DNA from: Megaustenia siamemsis
Taxonomy: Eukaryota; Mollusca; Gastropoda; Stylommatophora; Ariophantidae
Length of the DNA: 64,000 nt
Reading direction: 5' to 3'
Assembly (NCBI GenBank): GCA_032433765.1
Contig: JAVIAB010000160.1
Coordinates: 13,358,358 to 13,422,357 of the forward strand
Shown here: in pieces, positions 41,856 to 56,600 of the stretch
Layout of the letters: the number at the start of each line of letters is the position of its first letter
Numbering within the stretch: the first letter of the stretch is position 1
Program-made: the position numbers and the translations under genes
Notes under the pieces: generated by a model
What the model saw: the letters and a program-made list of their open reading frames with translations, nothing else
Told to the model about the DNA's origin: nothing
Database searches by the model: none

Positions 41856-42748
41856 TGTGCTGTTATTCTTAATTCTTTACCTCCAGAAGACAGTTTTGTC
41901 TTTAATGAAATTATGTTGGCTATATTGTGTGTTTTTTTTGTTTAATACTCTTGTGTTAAGATGAGCACTGCTTTATACAGCTCACGGCAGCAACTTTGAT
42001 AGCTTGCCAATGAATTGTTTTGAATTCAATCTTTCCAGGTTGATATCAGAGACACAAACGTTGGCAATGCTCGTGTTAGTCTGTGCAGAAACCGCTGTTG
42101 CTTAGTGGCAAGTGCCCTCATTACTGACCAAAATCGTCCAGGCTCTATTCTCATATGTGGCGATATTGCTTCGAAGTTTACACAAGCTTATAAACACTGG
42201 TAGCAGAAATTTATTCTGGGGAATGTAGAACGACTTGGCGTGGTGCCGATCATATCATCCATAACACACGCAGTTAGCCGTTTCAACTTGAGCATTAACA
42301 CTGTATTTCTCTTACGCCTTAAGTTGTGGAGTTAGATGTATTGATGTGTACAGTGGGCCAAGATTTACCGTGATTGATTGTTGGGTAAAACATTCACAAT
42401 GTCCAGATCAATCATAATCTTCTGTGGGCACTGTAACCAATGAAAGTCGTCAATGAAGAATTACTCAAAGAGCACAACCAAAGAAAGATCAATAACAGGC
42501 AGATGATGATGGTGCAGGTCACGTTCTCATAGGAAGTGGGCCCCGGGTAAGTGGGCGAATTGGGAGGGGCATTGGCGAGCTGTCGGTGGACAGTAGAAAC
42601 ATTGTTAAACAGCGTGAGAGTCGGACATGGGTCACTCTGTGAAAAGTGACCACATGCTACATTAAGCAGAGGAAGATTTGTTGTTGATTACTAGGACGTC
42701 ACAAGGCGGAACAGCCACTGACAGCTTTGTGATCGTGGAAAGAAGTAG
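40491..42748. other. Unassigned stretch
   Basis: AT-rich DNA. A TTA microsatellite (about 11 units) lies at 41819-41853. An open frame at 41470-41769 has no recognised similarity and weak coding character. A weak tRNA-like phrase (TTGCTTAGTGGCAAGTG) is at 42098-42114. No gene is supported. Confidence 0.45.
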
Positions 42749-42754
42749 AATGTG
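42749..42754. repeat. Target duplication AATGTG, left
   Basis: AATGTG lies directly before the first base of the 20.8-kb inverted structure and is repeated at 63543-63548 directly after its last base. Confidence 0.8.
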
Positions 42755-43885
42755 AGTAGTATAGCAGGAAGGATTTGACCCGTATTTAGGCGCTAAATTA
42801 ACAAAGATATATAGTAGGCGCGCGGCGCGCCTAATGTACCGTAGGCGCAGGGGGAGTTGACCGTGACATTTCGTGGCCGGATATTGACCGCTAGTCCAGG
42901 TGCTCCGTATTTTAAAAATTCCGAATTATTTTAAAAAAACAGTCTCCATCTGATTTCGAACACGGGTCTACGGCGTGCCAGGCCAGACACTTACCACTAT
43001 GCTACAGGCGATCACAGAATTAGAGGCTGAATGAGACAGGTGAAGCGTGAGGCTTTTGTTGGTACCTGACAGCTAGCTAGTAGTAGAGAAAGATTGACCC
43101 GCATTTAGGCGCTAAATTAACAAAGATATATAGGGCGGCACGCGGCGTGCATAAACCGGGCAGCGCAGGGGGAGTTAACCATGACATTTCGTGTCGGGAT
43201 GCCTGGTGACCGCTCGTTGACCTCTCAACCTCTCGGCGCCATGGGCGGGGTGAGCTCTCGTAGTGGGGGACCTGTTATGATCAAAGACCCTATTTCTCTG
43301 TGAAATTTCTCACTTGGGTAACTTAAGCTGGTCTAGCCGTCTAACAGAGAGACAGTAAATTAATGTACTTTTGATATTCTATTACTGTTGTGCTTTTTTT
43401 TTTTTTTTGTAGTGGTTGTAGTAATAGTAGTAGTAGTTAAAGTCGTTATTGAAGTTGTACAACTAGTGTGACTTGTATTTTGTAGAGTTATAACAGACAA
43501 GTGGGGGCTATGCCTTTTTTTTCATGTATAGTAGAGAGATGGTAGAGTCTTATAGTTATTTTTATGCATGACAACTTTAATGTATCTATAAAATTCATTT
43601 TGAAATTAATGGAAACATACAACTTACTCAGGGCTTGGCCAACTAACAGCAACGGTCTTGCTAATATATTTAACCCGTGGAAACATCAGCATCATGAGAC
43701 TTATTAATGTCCAAATTGAACGCTTGTTCATAACACGGAGACGACAGCGATGATGACTTTAACGGGTACACAATCAAAGATCCCGTGGGTTTTGTTTTAG
43801 TCGATGACAACTTTTGAAATAGTAGCTGACAACTTTTGTATTAGCAGATGACAGCTTTCAATGACTGTTTACATGCTATGTCATT
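42755..43885. repeat. Left outer arm of the foldback element
   Basis: It contains two copies of a ~125-bp segment (42773-42900 and 43085-43205). Both have GGCGCTAAATTAACAAAGAT, a GC-rich self-complementary core (GGCGCGCGGCGCGCC in the first), then GCAGGGGGAGTT and GACATTTCGTG. A tRNA-like sequence lies between them. The arm also has a T-run (about 43387-43400), AGT triplets, and GACAACTTTTG repeats (43806-43855) before the satellite. Confidence 0.9.
42950..43018 (-). other. tRNA-derived segment in left arm
   Basis: The minus strand has the box-A-like TAGCATAGTGGTAAG and the box-B-like TGTTCGAAATC at tRNA-Ala/Gly-like spacing, with an anticodon-like loop CTGGCAC on a GGC/GCC stem. The T stem does not pair, so it is a SINE-type relic. 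The identical mirror copy is at 63282-63350. Confidence 0.6.
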
Positions 43886-46800
43886 GTAGCAGTCATGTAT
43901 GTCATGTCGATGTAGTAGACACGTATGTCATGTCATTGTAACAGTCATGTCAATGTAACAGTTATTTCGTTGTAATAGTCATCTCGTTGTAACAGTCACG
44001 GGTGTCATGTCGTTTTATCAGATACGTATGGTATGTCGTTGTAACAGTCATTTCGTTGTAATAGTCATCTCGTTGTAACAGACACGTATGTCATGTCGTT
44101 TTATCAGAGACGTATGGTATGTCGTTGTAACAGACATGTCGTTGTATCAGTCATATCGATGTAGTAGACACGTATGTCATGTCATTGTAACAGTCATGTC
44201 AATGTAACAGTCATGTCAATGTAACAGTCATTTCGTTGTAATAGTCATCTCGTTGTAACAGTCACGTATGTCATGTCGTTTTATCAGACACGTATGGTAT
44301 GTCGTTGTAACAGACATGTCGTTGTATCAGGCATGTCGATGTAGTAGACACGTATGTCATGTCATTGTAACAGTCATGTCAATGTAACAGTCATGTCAAT
44401 GTAACAGTCATTTCGTTGTAATAGTCATCTCGTTGTGACAGTCATGTATGTCATGTCGTTTTATCAGAGACGTATGGTATGTCGTTGTAACAGACATGTC
44501 GTTGTATCAGTCATGTCGATGTAGTAGACACGTATGTCATATCATTGTAACAGTCATGTCAATGTAACAGTCATTTCGTTGTAATAGTCATCTCTTTGTA
44601 ACAGACACGTATGTCATGTGGTTTTATCAGACACATATGGTATGTCGTTGTAACAGACATGTCGTTGTATCAGTCATGTCTATGTAGTAGACACGTATGT
44701 CATGTCATTGTAACAGGCATGTCAATGTAACAGTCATGTCAATGTAACAGTCATTTCGTTGTAATAGTCATCTCGTTGTAACAGGCACGTATGTCATGTC
44801 GTTTTATCAGAGACGTATGGTATGTCGTTGTAACAGACATGTCGTTGTATCAGTCATGTCGATGTAGTAGACACGTATGTCATGTCATTGTAACAGTCAT
44901 GTCAATGTAACAGTCATTTCGTTGTAATAGTCATCTCGTTGTAACAGACATGTATGTCATGTCGTTTTATCAGTGACGTATGGTATGTCGTTGTAACAGA
45001 CATGTCGTTGTATCAGTCATGTCGATGTAGTAGACACGTATGGCATGTCATTGTAAGAGGCATGTCAATGTAACAGTCATGTCAATGTAACAGTCATTTC
45101 GTTGTAATAGTCATCTCGTTGTAACAGTCACGTATGGCATGTCGTTTTATCAGAGACGTATGGTATGTCGTTGTAACAGACATGTCGTTGTATCATTCAT
45201 GTCGATGTAGTAGACACGTATGTCATGTCATTGTAACAGTCATGTCAATGTAACAGTCATTTCGTTGTAATAGTCATCTCGTTGTAACAGACATGTATGT
45301 CATGTCGTTTTATCAGTGACGTATGGTATGTCGTTGTAACAGACATGTCGTTGTATCATTCATGTCGATGTAGTAGACACGTATGTCATGTCATTGTAAC
45401 AGTCATGTCAATGTAACAGTCATTTCGTTGTAATAGTCATCTCGTTGTAACAGACATGTATGTCATGTCGTTTTATTAGTGACGTATGGTATGTCGTTGT
45501 AACAGACATGTCGTTGTATCAGTCATGTCGATGTAGTAGACACGTATGTCATGTCATTGTAACAATCATATCAATGTAACAGTCATGTCAATGTAACAGT
45601 CATTTCGTTGTAATAGTCATCTCGTTGTAACAGTCACGTATGGCATGTCGTTTTATCAGAGACGTATGGTATGTCGTTGTAACAGACATGTCGTTGTATC
45701 AGTCATGTCGATGTAGTAGACACGTATGGCATGTCATTGTAAGAGGCATGTCAATGTAACAGTCATGTCAATGTAACAGTCATTTCGTTGTAATAGTCAT
45801 CTCGTTGTAACAGTCACGTATGTCATGTCGTTTTATCAGAGACGTATGGTATGTCGTTGTAACAGACATGTCGTTGTATCATTCATGTCGATGTAGTAGA
45901 CACGTATGTCATGTCATTGTAACAGTCATGTCAATGTAACAGTCATTTCGTTGTAATAGTCATCTCGATGTAACAGACACGTATGTCATGTCATTGTAAC
46001 AGTCATGTCAATGTAACAGTAATTTCATTGTAATAGTCATCTCGTTGTAACAGTCACGTATGTCATGTCGTTTTATCAGAGACGTATGGTATGTCGTTGT
46101 AACAGACATGTCGTTGTATCAGTCATGTCGATGTAGTAGACACGTATGTCATGTTGTTGTAACAGACACGTATGGTATGTCGTTGTAACAGACATGTCAT
46201 TGTATCAGGCATGTCGATGTAGTAGACACGTATGTCATGTCATTGTAACAGTCATGTCAATGTAACAGTCATGACAATGTAACAGTCATTTCGTTGTAAT
46301 AGTCATCTGGTTGTAACAGTCACGTATGTCATGTCGTTTTATCAGAGACGTATGGTATATCGTTGTAACAGACATGTCGTTGTATCAGTCATGTCGATGT
46401 AGTAGACACGTATGTCATGTCATTGTAACAGTCATGTCAATGTAACAGTCATGTCAATGTAACAGTCATTTCGTTGTAATAGTCATCTCGTTGTAACAGT
46501 CACGTATGTTATGTCGTTTGTCAGAGACGTATGGTATGACGTTGTAACAGACATGTCGTTGTATCAGGCATGCCGATGTAGTAGACACGTATGTCATGTC
46601 ATTGTAACAGTCATGTCAATGTAACAGTCATTTCGTTGTAATAGTCATCTCGTTGTAACAGACACGTATGTCATGTCGTTTTATCAGACACGTATGGTAT
46701 GTCGTTGTAACAGACATGTCGTTGTATCAGTCATGTCGATGTAGTAGACACGTATGTCATGTCATTGTAACAGTCATGTCAATGTAACGGTCATGTCAAT

Positions 46801-47355
46801 GTAACAGTCATTTCGTTGTAATAGTCATCTCGTTGTAACAGTCACGTATGTCATGTCGTTTTATCAGACACGTATGGTATGTCGTTGTAACAGACATGTC
46901 GTTGTATCAGTCATGTCGATGTAGTAGACACGTATGGCATGTCATTGTAACAGTCATGTCAATGTAACAGTCATGTCAATGTAACAGTCATTTCGTTGTA
47001 ATAGTCATCTCGTTGTAACAGCCACGTATGTCATGTAGTTTTATCAGAGACGTATGGTATGTCGTTGTAACAGACATGTCGTTGTATCAGTCATGTCGAT
47101 GTAGTAGACACGTATGTCATGTCATTGTAACAGTCATGCCAATGTAACAGTCTTTTCGTTGTAATAGTCATCTCGTTGTAACAGACACGTATGTCATGTC
47201 GTTGTAACAGACACGTATGTCATGTCGTTTATCAGAGACGTATGGTATGTCGTTGTAACAGACATGTCCATGTATCAGTCATATCGATGTAGTAGACACG
47301 TATGTCATGTCATTGTAACAGTCATGTCAGTGTAACAGTCATGTCAATGTAACAC
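43886..47355. repeat. Left satellite array (163/180-bp units)
   Basis: The unit carries GATGTAGTAGACACGTATG, CATTGTAACAGTCATGTC, AATGTAACAGTCAT, TTTCGTTGTAATAGTCATC, GTTTTATCAGAGACGTATGG and TGTCGTTGTATCAG. GATGTAGTAG starts at 44338, 44518, 44681, 44861 and 45024. Spacings of 180 and 163 thus alternate, the difference being one 17-bp sub-motif (GTCAATGTAACAGTCAT). About 20 units are present. Confidence 0.95.
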
Positions 47356-47653
47356 GTGTCAGTTCTGTTGTTAACTGTTTTCCATGTCATGTCGTTGTAG
47401 TAGTCATAGGTGTCACACCGTCGTATGTATGTTGTCCAGTGTGACATGATAGTTGTATGTAGGTTGTCTAGTGTGTCGTGATGGCTGTATGTAGATTGTC
47501 TAGTGTGTCGTGATCTTCATACAGCCATCACGACACACTAGACAACCTACATACAACTATCATGTCACACTGGACAACATACAAACGACGGTGTGACACC
47601 TATGACTACTACAACGAAATGACATGGAAAACAGTTAACAACAGAACTGACAC
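47356..47653. repeat. Central palindrome with 26-bp spacer
   Basis: Arms 47356-47491 and 47518-47653 are reverse complements around the spacer 47492-47517. The spacer repeats a phrase of the arm (TGTCTAGTGTGTCGTGAT). The arms differ at a few positions (for example GTCATGTCG against the mirror of GAAATGACA, and GTCGTATG against GTCGTTTG). Confidence 0.95.
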
Positions 47654-50600
47654 GTGTTACATTGACATGACTGTTACACTGACATGACTGTTACAATGAC
47701 ATGACATACGTGTCTACTACATCGATATGACTGATACATGGACATGTCTGTTACAACGACATACCATACGTCTCTGATAAACGACATGACATACGTGTCT
47801 GTTACAACGACATGACATACGTGTCTGTTACAACGAGATGACTATTACAACGAAATGACTGTTACATTGACATGACTGTTACAATGACATGACATACGTG
47901 TCTACTACATCGACATGACTGATACAACGACATGTCTGTTACAACGACATACCATACTTCTCTGATAAAACTACATGACATACGTGACTGTTACAACGAG
48001 ATGACTATTACAACGAAATGACTGTTACATTGACATGACTGTTACATTGACATGACTGTTACAATGACATGCCATACGTGTCTACTACATCGACATGACT
48101 GATACAACGACATGTCTGTTACAACGACATACCATACGTGTCTGATAAAACGACATGACATACGTGACTGTTACAACGAGATGACTATTACAACGAAATG
48201 ACTGTTACATTGACATGACCGTTACATTGACATGACTGTTACAATGACATGACATACGTGTCTACTACATCGACATGACTGATACAACGACATGTCTGTT
48301 ACAACGACATACCATACGTGTCTGATAAAACGACATGACATACGTGTCTGTTACAACGAGATGACTATTACAACGAAATGACTGTTACATTGACATGACT
48401 GTTACAATGACATGACATACGTGTCTACTACATCGGCATGCCTGATACAACGACATGTCTGTTACAACGTCATACCATACGTCTCTGACAAACGACATAA
48501 CATACGTGACTGTTACAACGAGATGACTATTACAACGAAATGACTGTTACATTGACATGACTGTTACATTGACATGACTGTTACAATGACATGACATACG
48601 TGTCTACTACATCGACATGACTGATACAACGACATGTCTGTTACAACGATATACCATACGTCTCTGATAAAACGACATGACATACGTGACTGTTACAACC
48701 AGATGACTATTACAACGAAATGACTGTTACATTGTCATGACTGTTACATTGACATGACTGTTACAATGACATGACATACGTGTCTACTACATCGACATGC
48801 CTGATACAATGACATGTCTGTTACAACGACATACCATACGTGTCTGTTACAACGACATGACATACGTGTCTACTACATCGACATGACTGATACAACGACA
48901 TGTCTGTTACAACGACATACCATACGTCTCTGATAAAACGACATGACATACGTGACTGTTACAACGAGATGACTATTACAATGAAATTACTGTTACATTG
49001 ACATGACTGTTACAATGACATGACATACGTGTCTGTTACATCGAGATGACTATTACAACGAAATGACTGTTACATTGACATGACTGTTAAAATGACATGA
49101 CATACGTGTCTACTACATCGACATGAATGATACAACGACATGTCTGTTACAACGACAAGCCATACGTCTCTGATAAAACGACATGACATACGTGACTGTT
49201 ACAACGAGATGACTATTACAACGAAATGACTGTTACATTGACATGACTGTTACATTGACATGCCTCTTACAATGACATGCCATACGTGTCTACTACATCG
49301 ACATGACTGATACAACGACATGTCTGTTACAACGACATACCATACGTCTCTGATAAAACGACATGCCATACGTGACTGTTACAACGAGATGACTATTACA
49401 ACGAAATGACTGTTACATTGACATGACTGTTACATTGATATGACTGTTACAATGACATGACATACGTGTCTACTACATCGACCTGACTGATATAACGACA
49501 TGTCTGTTACAACGACATACCATACGTCACTGATAAAACAACATGACATACATGTCTGTTACAACGAGATGACTATTACAACGAAATGACTGTTACATTG
49601 ACATGACTGTTACAATGACATGACATACGTGTCTACTACATCGACATGACTGATACAACGACATGTCTGTTACAACGACATACCATACGTGTCTGATAAA
49701 ACGACATGACATACGTGACTGTTACAACGAGATGACTATTACAACGAAATGACTGTTACATTGACATGACTGTTACAATGACATGACATACGTGTCTACT
49801 ACATCGACATGACTGATACAACGACATGTCTGTTACAACGACATACCATACTTCTCTGATAAAACTACATGACATACGTGACTGTTACAACGAGATGACT
49901 ACTCCAACGAAATGACTGTTACATTGACATGACTGTTACATTGACATGACTGTTACAATGACATGCCATACGTGTCTACTACATCGACATGACTGATACA
50001 ACGACATGTCTGTTACAACGACATACCATACGTGTCTGATAAAACGACATGACATACGTGACTGTTACAACGAGATGACTATTACAACGAAATGACTGTT
50101 ACATTGACATGACCGTTACATTGACATGACTGTTACAATGACATGACATACGTGTCTACTACATCGACATGACTGATACAACGACATGTCTGTTACAACG
50201 ACATACCATACGTGTCTGATAAAACGACATGACATACGTGTCTGTTACAACGAGATGACTATTACAACGAAATGACTGTTACATTGACATGACTGTTACA
50301 ATGACATGACATACGTGTCTACTACATCGGCATGCCTGATACAACGACATGTCTGTTACAACGTCATACCATACGTCTCTGACAAACGACATAACATACG
50401 TGACTGTTACAACGAGATGACTATTACAACGAAATGACTGTTACATTGACATGACTGTTACATTGACATGACTGTTACAATGACATGACATACGTGTCTA
50501 CTACATCGACATGACTGATACAACGACATGTCTGTTACAACGATATACCATACGTCTCTGATAAAACGACATGACATACGTGACTGTTACAACCAGATGA

Positions 50601-53600
50601 CTATTACAACGAAATGACTGTTACATTGTCATGACTGTTACATTGACATGACTGTTACAATGACATGACATACGTGTCTACTACATCGACATGCCTGATA
50701 CAATGACATGTCTGTTACAACGACATACCATACGTGTCTGTTACAACGACATGACATACGTGTCTACTACATCGACATGACTGATACAACGACATGTCTG
50801 TTACAACGACATACCATACGTCTCTGATAAAACGACATGACATACGTGACTGTTACAACGAGATGACTATTACAATGAAATTACTGTTACATTGACATGA
50901 CTGTTACAATGACATGACATACGTGTCTGTTACATCGAGATGACTATTACAACGAAATGACTGTTACATTGACATGACTGTTACAATGACATGACATACG
51001 TGTCTACTACATCGACATGAATGATACAACGACATGTCTGTTACAACGACAAGCCATACGTCTCTGATAAAACGACATGACATACGTGACTGTTACAACG
51101 AGATGACTATTACAACGAAATGACTGTTACATTGACATGACTGTTACATTGACATGCCTCTTACAATGACATGCCATACGTGTCTACTACATCGACATGA
51201 CTGATACAACGACATGTCTGTTACAACGACATACCATACTTCTCTGATAAAACGACATGCCATACGTGACTGTTACAACGAGATGACTATTACAACGAAA
51301 TGACTGTTACATTGACATGACTGTTACATTGATATGACTGTTACAATGACATGACATACGTGTCTACTACATCGACCTGACTGATATAACGACATGTCTG
51401 TTACAACGACATACCATACGTCACTGATAAAACAACATGACATACATGTCTGTTACAACGAGATGACTATTACAACGAAATGACTGTTACATTGACATGA
51501 CTGTTACAATGACATGACATACGTGTCTACTACATCGACATGACTGATACAACGACATGTCTGTTACAACGACATACCATACGTGTCTGATAAAACGACA
51601 TGACATACGTGACTGTTACAACGAGATGACTATTACAACGAAATGACTGTTACATTGACATGACTGTTACAATGACATGACATACGTGTCTACTACATCG
51701 GCATGCCTGATACAACGACATGTCTGTTACAACGTCATACCATACGTCTCTGACAAACGACATAACATACGTGACTGTTACAACGAGATGACTATTACAA
51801 CGAAATGACTGTTACATTGTCATGACTGTTACATTGACATGACTGTTACAATGACATGACATACGTGTCTACTACATCGACATGCCTGATACAATGACAT
51901 GTCTGTTACAACGACATACCATACGTGTCTGTTACAACGACATGACATACGTGTCTACTACATCGACATGACTGATACAACGACATGTCTGTTACAACGA
52001 CATACCATACGTCTCTGATAAAACGACATGACATACGTGACTGTTACAACGAGATGACTATTACAATGAAATTACTGTTACATTGACATGACTGTTACAA
52101 TGACATGACATACGTGTCTGTTACATCGAGATGACTATTACAACGAAATGACTGTTACATTGACATGACTGTTAAAATGACATGACATACGTGTCTACTA
52201 CATCGACATGAATGATACAACGACATGTCTGTTACAACGACAAGCCATACGTCTCTGATAAAACGACATGACATACGTGACTGTTACAACGAGATGACTA
52301 TTACAACGAAATGACTGTTACATTGACATGACTGTTACATTGATATGACTGTTACAATGACATGACATACGTGTCTACTACATCGACCTGACTGATATAA
52401 CGACATGTCTGTTACAACGACATACCATACGTCACTGATAAAACAACATGACATACATGTCTGTTACAACGAGATGACTATTACAACGAAATGACTGTTA
52501 CATTGACATGACTGTTACAATGACATGACATACGTGTCTACTACATCGACATGACTGATACAACGACATGTCTGTTACAACGACATACCATACGTGTCTG
52601 ATAAAACGACATGACATACGTGACTGTTACAACGAGATGACTATTACAACGAAATGACTGTTACATTGACATGACTGTTACAATGACATGACATACGTGT
52701 CTACTACATCGACATGACTGATACAACGACATGTCTGTTACAACGACATACCATACTTCTCTGATAAAACTACATGACATACGTGACTGTTACAACGAGA
52801 TGACTACTCCAACGAAATGACTGTTACATTGACATGACTGTTACATTGACATGACTGTTACAATGACATGCCATACGTGTCTACTACATCGACATGACTG
52901 ATACAACGACATGTCTGTTACAACGACATACCATACGTGTCTGATAAAACGACATGACATACGTGACTGTTACAACGAGATGACTATTACAACGAGATGA
53001 CTATTACAACGAATGACTGTTACATTGACATGACTGTTACAATGACATGACATACGTGTCTACTACATCGACATGACTGATACAACGACATGTCTGTTAC
53101 AACGACATACCATACTTCTCTGATAAAACTACATGACATACGTGACTGTTACAACGAGATGACTACTCCAACGAAATGACTGTTACATTGACATGACTGT
53201 TACATGACATGACTGTTACAATGACATGCCATACGTGTCTACTACATCGACATGACTGATACAACGACATGTCTGTTACAACGACATACCATACGTGTCT
53301 GATAAAACGACATGACATACGTGACTGTTACAACGAGATGACTATTACAACGAAATGACTGTTACATTGACATGACCGTTACATTGACATGACTGTTACA
53401 ATGACATGACATACGTGTCTACTACATCGACATGACTGATACAACGACATGTCTGTTACAACGACATACCATACGTGTCTGATAAAACGACATGACATAC
53501 GTGTCTGTTACAACGAGATGACTATTACAACGAAATGACTGTTACATTGACATGACTGTTACAATGACATGACATACGTGTCTACTACATCGGCATGCCT

Positions 53601-56600
53601 GATACAACGACATGTCTGTTACAACGTCATACCATACGTCTCTGACAAACGACATAACATACGTGACTGTTACAACGAGATGACTATTACAACGAAATGA
53701 CTGTTACATTGACATGACTGTTACATTGACATGACTGTTACAATGACATGACATACGTGTCTACTACATCGACATGACTGATACAACGACATGTCTGTTA
53801 CAACGATATACCATACGTCTCTGATAAAACGACATGACATACGTGACTGTTACAACGAGATGACTATTACAACGAAATGACTGTTACATTGTCATGACTG
53901 TTACATTGACATGACTGTTACAATGACATGACATACGTGTCTACTACATCGACATGCCTGATACAATGACATGTCTGTTACAACGACATACCATACGTGT
54001 CTGTTACAACGACATGACATACGTGTCTACTACATCGACATGACTGATACAACGACATGTCTGTTACAACGACATACCATACGTCTCTGATAAAACGACA
54101 TGACATACGTGACTGTTACAACGAGATGACTATTACAATGAAATTACTGTTACATTGACATGACTGTTACAATGACATGACATACGTGTCTGTTACATCG
54201 AGATGACTATTACAACGAAATGACTGTTACATTGACATGACTGTTACAATGACATGACATACGTGTCTACTACATCGACATGAATGATACAACGACATGT
54301 CTGTTACAACGACAAGCCATACGTCTCTGATAAAACGACATGACATACGTGACTGTTACAACGAGATGACTATTACAACGAAATGACTGTTACATTGACA
54401 TGACTGTTACATTGACATGCCTCTTACAATGACATGCCATACGTGTCTACTACATCGACATGACTGATACAACGACATGTCTGTTACAACGACATACCAT
54501 ACTTCTCTGATAAAACGACATGCCATACGTGACTGTTACAACGAGATGACTATTACAACGAAATGACTGTTACATTGACATGACTGTTACATTGATATGA
54601 CTGTTACAATGACATGACATACGTGTCTACTACATCGACCTGACTGATATAACGACATGTCTGTTACAACGACATACCATACGTCACTGATAAAACAACA
54701 TGACATACATGTCTGTTACAACGAGATGACTATTACAACGAAATGACTGTTACATTGACATGACTGTTACAATGACATGACATACGTGTCTACTACATCG
54801 ACATGACTGATACAACGACATGTCTGTTACAACGACATACCATACGTGTCTGATAAAACGACATGACATACGTGACTGTTACAACGAGATGACTATTACA
54901 ACGAAATGACTGTTACATTGACATGACTGTTACAATGACATGACATACGTGTCTACTACATCGGCATGCCTGATACAACGACATGTCTGTTACAACGTCA
55001 TACCATACGTCTCTGACAAACGACATAACATACGTGACTGTTACAACGAGATGACTATTACAACGAAATGACTGTTACATTGTCATGACTGTTACATTGA
55101 CATGACTGTTACAATGACATGACATACGTGTCTACTACATCGACATGCCTGATACAATGACATGTCTGTTACAACGACATACCATACGTGTCTGTTACAA
55201 CGACATGACATACGTGTCTACTACATCGACATGACTGATACAACGACATGTCTGTTACAACGACATACCATACGTCTCTGATAAAACGACATGACATACG
55301 TGACTGTTACAACGAGATGACTATTACAATGAAATTACTGTTACATTGACATGACTGTTACAATGACATGACATACGTGTCTGTTACATCGAGATGACTA
55401 TTACAACGAAATGACTGTTACATTGACATGACTGTTAAATGACATGACATACGTGTCTACTACATCGACATGAATGATACAACGACATGTCTGTTACAAC
55501 GACAAGCCATACGTCTCTGATAAAACGACATGACATACGTGACTGTTACAACGAGATGACTATTACAACGAAATGACTGTTACATTGACATGACTGTTAC
55601 ATTGATATGACTGTTACAATGACATGACATACGTGTCTACTACATCGACCTGACTGATATAACGACATGTCTGTTACAACGACATACCATACGTCACTGA
55701 TAAAACAACATGACATACATGTCTGTTACAACGAGATGACTATTACAACGAAATGACTGTTACATTGACATGACTGTTACAATGACATGACATACGTGTC
55801 TACTACATCGACATGACTGATACAACGACATGTCTGTTACAACGACATACCATACGTGTCTGATAAAACGACATGACATACGTGACTGTTACAACGAGAT
55901 GACTATTACAACGAAATGACTGTTACATTGACATGACTGTTACAATGACATGACATACGTGTCTACTACATCGACATGACTGATACAACGACATGTCTGT
56001 TACAACGACATACCATACTTCTCTGATAAAACTACATGACATACGTGACTGTTACAACGAGATGACTACTCCAACGAAATGACTGTTACATTGACATGAC
56101 TGTTACATTGACATGACTGTTACAATGACATGCCATACGTGTCTACTACATCGACATGACTGATACAACGACATGTCTGTTACAACGACATACCATACGT
56201 GTCTGATAAAACGACATGACATACGTGACTGTTACAACGAGATGACTATTACAACGAAATGACTGTTACATTGACATGACCGTTACATTGACATGACTGT
56301 TACAATGACATGACATACGTGTCTACTACATCGACATGACTGATACAACGACATGTCTGTTACAACGACATACCATACGTGTCTGATAAAACGACATGAC
56401 ATACGTGTCTGTTACAACGAGATGACTATTACAACGAAATGACTGTTACATTGACATGACTGTTACAATGACATGACATACGTGTCTACTACATCGGCAT
56501 GCCTGATACAACGACATGTCTGTTACAACGTCATACCATACGTCTCTGACAAACGACATAACATACGTGACTGTTACAACGAGATGACTATTACAACGAA

